Assembly: GCA_036277235.1 (NCBI GenBank) | Contig: DASUNJ010000443.1 | Location: 1 to 27,522 of the forward strand | Source: DATMER01 sp036277235 | GTDB lineage: Bacteria > Acidobacteriota > Thermoanaerobaculia > Multivoradales > UBA5704 | Direction: 5' to 3' | Length of the DNA stretch: 27,522 bases | Shown: positions 21,896 to 27,522 of the stretch, piece after piece | How positions within the stretch are numbered: the first letter of the stretch is position 1 | Layout: the number at the start of each line of letters is the position of its first letter | The notes under the pieces: generated by a model | Told to the model about the DNA's origin: nothing | Database searches by the model: none | What the model saw: only the letters and a program-made list of their open reading frames with translations | Made by a program: the position numbers and the translations under genes

Positions 21896-24800
21896 CTATG
21901 GCGCGTAGGTCACGATGAGCGTGGGTCGATGGCTGCTGGTCGCGGCGTCTCCTGAGTCGTAGTAGATCAGATCGGTCAGCCCATCGCTGTCGTCCGGACG
22001 ATGGAAGTAGAGGCGGAGCTGCGTCGTGCCCGACTTGTTGATGGCGGCCAGGGCATCGCTGGAGAGGTAGCTTTCCGAAAAGTCGCCGTCATTGAGCGCC
22101 GGAGTCAGGGCGGCGCCCATCTTCACGGTCTCGGCCGCTTGGAAGTCGCTCGCCACCAGGTCCGTCGAGACACCGAAGCCGCCCGATTTGACGTCAGCCA
22201 GAATGGCCCCGTGGGTCAGGAAGGGATTGATTCCCGAGACGTTGGCTTTCCGGTGCAGGCGGAGCCGAGCGCGGAGAATGGTGGCGCCGGCTGGAATGGC
22301 GGACGTGTCGAAGGACAGGAATCCCTTGTGCTGCGCATTGGTCCAGCTATCCCCGACCTGGATCGAACCTCCGGCGAGGTTGGATACCGTTCCGCCGACG
22401 CTGCTGTTCTGAGAGCTCTCGCCCACCGAACCGTCCTGCGCGGCGATGGAGGTAAAGCTGAGCGATGGCGAGAAGGAGATCAACGGCAGGCACGTGGTCA
22501 CCTTGAGGTTGTCCAGGAAGTGATCGGTCGGGTTGGCGAAGGCTTCGGGCTCGGTCGCCTCGAAAAAAATCCGGATCGTCTGGCCTGCCCACGGCGTGAG
22601 ATCGATGCTGGGCTCGGTCATCCACTGCTCTGGCCAGCCGTCCGAACGCAGATCGACGACGGCGAGCGTGTTCCAATTCCTTGGGTCGACGATCGAGACC
22701 CACAGGAAGTCCCAGTTCCCTTCCTCGTCGGTCTGCATGAGCCAGGAGTAGTCCAGCTCGGCGCGGACGGCCCCGGTCGGGATGGTCACGTCCGCGAACA
22801 CCGAATCGAGCCGCTGCAGGCGGAGAGCCTTGCCGTTGACACCGCCTCCGGCGGGCGCCGCCACGATCTCTCCTCCATTCACGACCAGGCCGGGCGTCGT
22901 TCCCGCCTCGAAATCCCAGGTCCGCGTCGTACAATTGCCGGCCACGCCGCCTGTCGAATAGGCAAGGCCATACTCTTGGGGGCCGAGCGGTACGGCCGTG
23001 CCGGTGATCCGGACGAGCCAGGTGCCGGCCGCCGGATTGCTCACCACGACCTGCTCCTGGTTGTCCACCGAGTTGCCCGTCTTGACCGCCGGCATGCCCG
23101 GATTGCCGGCCGACAGAGCCCATGCCTTGTAGATCGTGCCGCCCGGCGCCGCCAGCTCGAGAGTAAGGTTGTTGATCAGGGCGTTCGCGGCTAAGGCCTC
23201 CGCCGCCGGGTCGTCCCAGGCCAGGGTCGCCTTGAGCTCCGGAGTGCCCGAGGTGACCGAGATGGAATAGGTCTTCACCTCGCCCTGGGCGATCGTGTCC
23301 CTGCCCCACTGGCGGCCGGAGCCGTCGCCGAGAGTGCCGTTGTCGGCGCGCAGCAGGTCGATCAGGGCTTTGGCGTCAACCGCGCCGTACCCGAACATGT
23401 AATCGGGTCCGGCCGTGCCGAGATCCTTGGCGGTGTGAATGAGCATCGCCTTGACCAGCGCCGCCAACGGCCGGTCGGTCGGCCCACCGTGCCCCTGGGC
23501 GCGCCAGTCCTGGAGAAAGAGCGCCAGCGTGCCGGCGACCGCGGGCGTGGCCATGGAGGTGCCGCAGATCGGACCACCGTCGAGGGTCGCGCTGTAATCG
23601 TTCCCCGTGACGGAGGAATAGATCCCCATCTCGCCGGTGACGGCGCCGGTCTCGCATCCGGGAGCGACCACGACGGGCTTCAACCGGCCGTCATCACAGG
23701 GACCCCAGCTCGAAAACGCGGTCATCGAGCCGCCGTCCGAGTTGATGGCGCCTACGTGGATCGGGTTTTTCGCGCAAGCAGGCGGGGCCATGGTGTGATA
23801 TCCGCCGCCGCAACCATAGATGCGTTCGTTGCTGGCGGACCAGGTCACGAGCATCGGCCGGCCCACCGCGGGGTTGTCGCCCCGCACGATGCCGTCGATC
23901 AGCCGCGCCGCCTGGCCGTAATCGCCCTCGACGCCGCAAATCCCGTAGTACTTCGCGAGATTGCTGCCGAGCGAGTTTGTCGCGAGGTCGATGTTGTAGC
24001 TGTTGGCAGCCAGCGCATAGTCAGACTCGATGTCGCCGGCGTTGTCCCAGAAGGAGATCGTGCCTCCGGTCTCTTCATAGCCCGCGGAATAGACGAATGC
24101 CAAGGGGGCCACACCGCGCGCCCGCCAGAAATCCGATCCGCTGCCGTTCCCGGCCGCGGTGCCGGCGACGTGCGTCGCATGGTCGATCACGTCAGAATCG
24201 TCGATGACCTGGGCGCGGCTGCCGAAGATTCCACTGAACGTGGAGTGATCCTCCTCCACCGCACCTCCGTCGAAAACGAAGAGGCGGACGTTCGCGCCGT
24301 TCAGGCCGTAGGGAGCCGCCTGGACAGTGTTGACCTTCATCTGGGCGCGGACGCCGTCGTTGGTCGGCGACAGCGGCATGGGCCCCTCCTCAACCCACAG
24401 GACCTCTTCGAAAGCCGCCAGCTCGCCGGCCCGCTTCTCCGGCACCCAGAGGGTCAGGCCGTGGAGGCCCTTGACCGGCTCCATGGCCACGCCGCCGACG
24501 GCCGCGGCGAGCGCGCTCCCCCGTTCCAGGGGAACGTCCTTGTGGAGCTGGACGAAGGTCATCACCCAGCCGGGATGGGCGGGATCGCGGGTCCACTCGC
24601 CAAACTGCCCCGCGCGCACCCGGGGATGGAGCTTCATGGAGGCGTCCCAGGGCGCCAGCCAGCGCACCTGAGAGAGCCGGGGGATCCGAGCCAGGCGCTC
24701 CACCGGCACCGCCGCGATCCAGGCGTTCCCGGTGGCGTAGGGACCGAGATCGAGACCGTCCCGCGACAGGGCCCGGGCCTCCTCAGGCGTCGGCGGCACA

Positions 24801-25054
24801 TGGAGCTGGACGAGGACGTGAATCGTCCTTTGACCCTGCTGGGCGGCGACCGCGGCCCGCGCGGTCAGACCGGCCATGGTTTCGGAGGGCACGCGCGCGG
24901 GCGGCGTCAGGGTCCCGGTGAGCAGCCGGATCTCGTAGCGGGAATCCTCCGCACCAACGGCCGCGCCGGCGAAGCCGAGGCCGAAGAGACAGAGGAGGCA
25001 GGCGAACAGGCCGCGGCGCAGGCGGCTCGCCTCTCGGGGTCCGTTCAGAAGCAT
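21896..25054 (-). CDS. Large secreted subtilisin-like (S8) serine protease with C-terminal beta domains
   Basis: A 1052-residue protein from ATG 25054, with AAGGAG upstream. Residues 11-35 are a signal peptide (RLRRGLFACLLCLFGLGFAGAAVGA). A long N-terminal propeptide-like region (about 40-230) precedes the S8 domain: D262 in VRLFVFDGG, H292 in DHATHVAGT, oxyanion N409 in TWSASN and S500 in GTSMATPAVAGT, so the triad is intact. After about residue 585 come a P-domain-like beta sandwich (TYSISVTSGTPELKATLAWDDP), a jelly-roll-like module (TRTWDFEAGTTPGLVVNGG...) and a final DNRLRE-type module (FLSFDTSAIPAGATILRARLRLHR). It is probably an extracellular protease for protein scavenging. It ends 14 bases from the converging DUF885 stop. 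Confidence 0.95.
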   Translation of the reverse strand: MLLNGPREASRLRRGLFACLLCLFGLGFAGAAVGAEDSRYEIRLLTGTLTPPARVPSETMAGLTARAAVAAQQGQRTIHVLVQLHVPPTPEEARALSRDGLDLGPYATGNAWIAAVPVERLARIPRLSQVRWLAPWDASMKLHPRVRAGQFGEWTRDPAHPGWVMTFVQLHKDVPLERGSALAAAVGGVAMEPVKGLHGLTLWVPEKRAGELAAFEEVLWVEEGPMPLSPTNDGVRAQMKVNTVQAAPYGLNGANVRLFVFDGGAVEEDHSTFSGIFGSRAQVIDDSDVIDHATHVAGTAAGNGSGSDFWRARGVAPLAFVYSAGYEETGGTISFWDNAGDIESDYALAANSYNIDLATNSLGSNLAKYYGICGVEGDYGQAARLIDGIVRGDNPAVGRPMLVTWSASNERIYGCGGGYHTMAPPACAKNPIHVGAINSDGGSMTAFSSWGPCDDGRLKPVVVAPGCETGAVTGEMGIYSSVTGNDYSATLDGGPICGTSMATPAVAGTLALFLQDWRAQGHGGPTDRPLAALVKAMLIHTAKDLGTAGPDYMFGYGAVDAKALIDLLRADNGTLGDGSGRQWGRDTIAQGEVKTYSISVTSGTPELKATLAWDDPAAEALAANALINNLTLELAAPGGTIYKAWALSAGNPGMPAVKTGNSVDNQEQVVVSNPAAGTWLVRITGTAVPLGPQEYGLAYSTGGVAGNCTTRTWDFEAGTTPGLVVNGGEIVAAPAGGGVNGKALRLQRLDSVFADVTIPTGAVRAELDYSWLMQTDEEGNWDFLWVSIVDPRNWNTLAVVDLRSDGWPEQWMTEPSIDLTPWAGQTIRIFFEATEPEAFANPTDHFLDNLKVTTCLPLISFSPSLSFTSIAAQDGSVGESSQNSSVGGTVSNLAGGSIQVGDSWTNAQHKGFLSFDTSAIPAGATILRARLRLHRKANVSGINPFLTHGAILADVKSGGFGVSTDLVASDFQAAETVKMGAALTPALNDGDFSESYLSSDALAAINKSGTTQLRLYFHRPDDSDGLTDLIYYDSGDAATSSHRPTLIVTYAP

Positions 25055-25182
25055 GGAAGTCTCCTTGGACTGCAGGCGCGCCCCGGCGAATTCCGGGAGG
25101 GCCTCTACAGGAGATGCGCAGAACGGAACCGGACGGGGACATCACAGGCTGCGGCGAGCTGCCGGGCGGCGGCTTTCGGGGA

Positions 25183-25918
25183 GCCGACGCAAGAGATTGG
25201 AGCAACGCCGCAAGGTTTCGGCGGCTCGCCGAAAACCATCGTCGCCCGGCGATGAGATTTCGGACGGTGGCCATAAGCTTTGGGAACATGCCGAAAGGGT
25301 TTGGGGTCATCCGGAAAGCCATCGGCGACCGCCGATGGGTTTTGGACGAGCGCCGATACGTATCGGCGAGCCGCCCATGAGGATTGGAGAGGCGCCGATG
25401 AGCGTGGACGGCCGGCAATGAGTTTTGGAGCCAGACGAATGGCCATTGGAGACTCGCCGATAAGCTTCGGCGGCCGCCTATAGGTTTTGGAGCGGCGGCT
25501 ATGAGCTTTGGAGCTTCGCCCATGGCCTTTGGCGGGCCACCGATAAGGTTCGGCAGGCGGCAATGGCTTTCAGGCAGCCGGCTATCGGTTTTGGCGAGAC
25601 GCCGATAAGTATTGGCGGGCGGCATGGCTTTCAGGGAGTCGGCTATGAGTTTTGGAGGAACGGCGAAAGTGTTCGGAGACATCCGAAAGGTCATCGCCGG
25701 CCGCCGAAGGATTTTGAACAAGCGCCAATAGGTATGGGCGAAGCGCCCATGAGGATGGGCGAGACGCCGACGAGTTTGGGCGGCCGGCTATGGGTTTCCG
25801 GGAGACAGCTATAAGTTTTGGAGAGACGCCGATAGTTATCGGCGTGCTGCCAATAAGCATTAACAAGTGACTATCGACTTCAAGGAGTCGGCGATCGGTT
25901 TTGGTGCGACGCCAACGG
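25183..25918. repeat. Array B: about 35 degenerate 20-21-bp units with hairpin cores
   Basis: Units begin with variants of GCCGATAAG, continue with TTTTGG and end with a GCGAGAC-like linker. Examples start at 25352, 25601, 25745 and 25828. Most are 21 bases; every third to fifth unit is 20. Several cores are perfect or near-perfect hairpins: 25352-25367 (16-bp palindrome), 25745-25760 (6-bp arms), 25828-25843 (7-bp arms), 25601-25616 (7-bp arms with one G-T), 25540-25553. A 145-base block (25290-25434) recurs at 25662-25806 with about 77% identity by hand count and with the 20-base units in the same places. The one-base losses break any reading frame, so the array is not coding. No unique spacers are present. 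Confidence 0.88.
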
Positions 25919-26130
25919 GCCTCCCTGCGGCGGGTGGAGGACCAGCGAGTAGAAGGCGTTGACCACCGGCGCGCCCCGAAGACGATCGACATCGCTACCG
26001 GTGGTGTGCCCTTCGCTCCGAAGGCCAGCAGGACGCAGAAGGCCCCGACCGCTCCCACCGTGCCGGCCAGGAGCGACCAGAGCGCACCTTTCGCGGGGAA
26101 CGTCCAGACCGCTCGCGCAATTGGAGATCG
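25915..26130 (-). pseudogene. Frameshifted membrane-protein (DMT/EamA-like) remnant
   Basis: Reading the minus strand from about 26130 gives AVWTFPAKGALWSLLAGTVG then AVGAFCVLLAFGAKGTPPVAMSIVFG, and one base later in another frame GAPVVNAFYSLVLHPPQGG. Joined across a single-base deletion near 25970 these make a plausible run of two to three membrane helices of a small transporter-like protein. The upstream frame has a stop soon after (TGA near 26150) and no normal N-terminus, and the downstream end runs into array B. It is best read as the remains of a broken gene. The family name is a pattern-based guess. Confidence 0.5.
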
Positions 26131-26235
26131 CGATTTTATTCGCCTGCGGTATCATTTACCTTCAGACATGCCGAGCGAGCCACACAAAAGACCGCCTTTC
26201 GATTCTTTGCCTGTGATCCTGCGTCAGGAGGCTCG

Positions 26236-27522
26236 ATGCCCTCCTTGAGGGATGAGATTTTGGCGGAGTTGACCCGCGGGGAAGCGCATCTGGCTGACCT
26301 CGAACGGCAACGCCAGGCTGCACGCTCCCGGATGGAGGCCCTGCGCGGAGAGCTTGCGAGCCTCTCGGCGGATGGACCGATCCTGCCCCTCCCGCCGCTT
26401 ACTGAGGAGTCCCTGGCACCGGCGACGCCAGCTGAAAAGGTCCGGCTGTTCCGGGCTCTGTTCAAGGGTCGCGAAGACATCTTCCCCACGAGGTTTGTCA
26501 GCAAGAAGACGGGGAAGGCCGGCTATGCTCCCGCTTGCGCCAACAAGTTCGTTCGCGGAGTCTGCGATCTTCCAAGAGTCAAGTGCAGTGAGTGCCCGAA
26601 CCAAGCCTTCAACGCTGTGGACCACCGGGTGGTTCTCGATCATCTGCGCGGCCGGCACGTGATGGGAGTCTACCCTCTGCTCGATGACGAGACCTGCTGG
26701 TTCCTCGCAATCGACTTCGACAAGGCGTCCTGGCAGGAGGACGTCGGGGCGTTTGCCGAGACCTGCCGAGCCCTGGAGGTTCCGGTGGCCGTCGAACGGT
26801 CACGGTCCGGCAATGGCGCTCACGTCTGGTTTTTCTTTGGGGCGCCGGTGGCGGCGAGTATCGCCCGGAAAATGGGCTGTTCTCTCCTCACAGAGACGAT
26901 GTCCCGGCGGCATGAGCTCAGCATGGGGTCGTACGACCGGCTCTTTCCCAACCAGGACACCATGCCACGCGGAGGCTTCGGGAATCTCATCGCGTTGCCG
27001 CTGCAGTTTGAGCCGCGCCAGCAGGGGAACAGCGTGTTTGTGAATGAGGCATTCCAAGCGTACGACGACCAGTGGAGCTACCTCGCCTCCCTGCCGCGGA
27101 TCGCTCCTTCATTTGTGGAAGGCCTCGCGGCCGAGGCGACGCGGCGAGGGCTCGTGGTCGGCGTCCGCCTCGCCGAGCTGTCCGACGAGGAGGACTCAAC
27201 GCCGTGGCGACGCCGGCCTTCGGGCCGTCCTCGGCAGCTGCCCATCTCGGAGCCTCTGCCGCGAGAGGTGCGCGCGGTGCTCGCGCAACGCCTCTTCGTC
27301 GAGAAGGCGAGCCTCCCATCCCCACTTCTGAATGAGATCAAGCGCCTCGCCGCGTTTCAGATTCCCGAGTTCTATAAGAAGCAAAGCCTGCGGCTTTCCA
27401 CGGCGCTGACGCCACGGGTGATCGCCTGTGCTGAGGATCTTGCGCAGCATGTCGCGTTGCCGAGAGGGTGCCTCTGCGACTTGGAAGAGCTTGTCCAGGG
27501 GCATGGAGCGGCGCTAGAGGTC
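26236..27522 (+). CDS. TOTE conflict-system primase-helicase protein, N-terminal part (3' truncated by window)
   Basis: From ATG 26236, five bases after AGGAG, the frame is open for 429 codons to the window edge. Residues 1-45 are a coiled coil. Residues 66-310 match the archaeo-eukaryotic primase domain of TOTE proteins: FRALFKGREDIFPTRF, a Cys set (C101, C110, C117, C120 in GYAPACANKF...CDLPRVKCSECPNQAF), catalytic acids in WFLAIDFDKASW (D160, D162), SRSGNGAHVWFFF (189-201) and the third motif MPRGGFGNLIALPLQ. Residues 340-420 (VRAVLAQRLFVEKASLPSPLLNEIKRLAAFQIPEFYKKQSLRLSTA) are the usual lead-in to a superfamily 2 helicase, which must lie beyond the window. TOTE proteins combine primase, helicase and often nuclease and are viewed as selfish-element or defence systems. 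Confidence 0.93.
   Translation, partial: MPSLRDEILAELTRGEAHLADLERQRQAARSRMEALRGELASLSADGPILPLPPLTEESLAPATPAEKVRLFRALFKGREDIFPTRFVSKKTGKAGYAPACANKFVRGVCDLPRVKCSECPNQAFNAVDHRVVLDHLRGRHVMGVYPLLDDETCWFLAIDFDKASWQEDVGAFAETCRALEVPVAVERSRSGNGAHVWFFFGAPVAASIARKMGCSLLTETMSRRHELSMGSYDRLFPNQDTMPRGGFGNLIALPLQFEPRQQGNSVFVNEAFQAYDDQWSYLASLPRIAPSFVEGLAAEATRRGLVVGVRLAELSDEEDSTPWRRRPSGRPRQLPISEPLPREVRAVLAQRLFVEKASLPSPLLNEIKRLAAFQIPEFYKKQSLRLSTALTPRVIACAEDLAQHVALPRGCLCDLEELVQGHGAALEV

Noticed and set aside
24783..25721. Minus-strand frames with PPKLIAG-like heptads across array B
   Set aside because: One-base losses in the 20-base units shift the frame repeatedly, the frames continue in antisense over the subtilase gene, and no start signal is present.
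25183..25918. CRISPR array
   Set aside because: Units are contiguous, with no unique spacers of 25-45 bases between conserved repeats, and no cas genes are present.
26121..26155. TTGGAG and TATCAT as a promoter for the TOTE gene
   Set aside because: The spacing is 23 bases, too long for a sigma-70 promoter, and no better -35 is visible.

Overview
GC-rich bacterial chromosome segment with dense genes, many 4-base ATGA/GTGA overlaps and frequent GTG starts. A PknB-type kinase with PEGA-like repeats, paired M16 proteases, DUF885, UPF0761 and a large secreted subtilase would fit an Acidobacteriota-like organism (perhaps Thermoanaerobaculia). That placement is inference from gene content only; no phylogenetic marker is present.

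Layout. (1) 1-3006, + strand: end of a tightly overlapping operon with an AMP-forming acyl/aryl-CoA ligase (5' truncated), a polysaccharide deacetylase and a DUF2062-methyltransferase fusion. (2) 3007-4639, accessory: a Cys-rich protein whose Shine-Dalgarno can be sequestered in a hairpin, a small winged-helix-like protein preceded by a perfect palindrome, a tandem array of exact 21-bp units with palindromic cores (array A), and a GC-rich long inverted repeat bounded by a 22-bp direct repeat that copies the end of the next gene. (3) 12182-4640, - strand: an apparent eight-gene operon (YqjD/ElaB-like membrane protein, small membrane protein, metallophosphoesterase, DUF2007-like protein, Ser/Thr kinase, active M16 protease, class V aminotransferase-fold enzyme, inactive M16 partner). 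(4) 12336-14980, + strand: beta-CASP metallo-beta-lactamase RNase and a UPF0761/YihY membrane protein. (5) 14985-16570: tRNA-Ala(CGC) with a clear promoter, followed by two toxin-antitoxin modules (CHP02574-type antitoxin with ParE/RelE toxin; AbrB antitoxin with a truncated VapC), probably a small accessory insertion at the tRNA. (6) 20122-16573, - strand: a large membrane protein fused to an alpha/alpha-barrel-like domain carrying a DTDDTA motif, overlapping a UbiA prenyltransferase gene. (7) 20280-25054: secreted DUF885 protein convergent with a 1052-residue secreted subtilase. (8) 25183-25918: a second, degenerate tandem array of 20-21-bp units (array B), abutting a frameshifted membrane-protein remnant. 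(9) 26236-end: the N-terminal part of a TOTE-type archaeo-eukaryotic-primase/helicase conflict protein, cut by the window edge.

The most unusual signal is arrays A and B. They lie 21 kb apart in opposite orientation, share a 21-bp period and a GAGACGCCG linker, and repeatedly form hairpins in the core; array B shows a compensatory base-pair change and a higher-order 145-bp duplication. One array is next to a small winged-helix gene, the other next to a TOTE conflict gene. I do not recognise them as a named repeat family.
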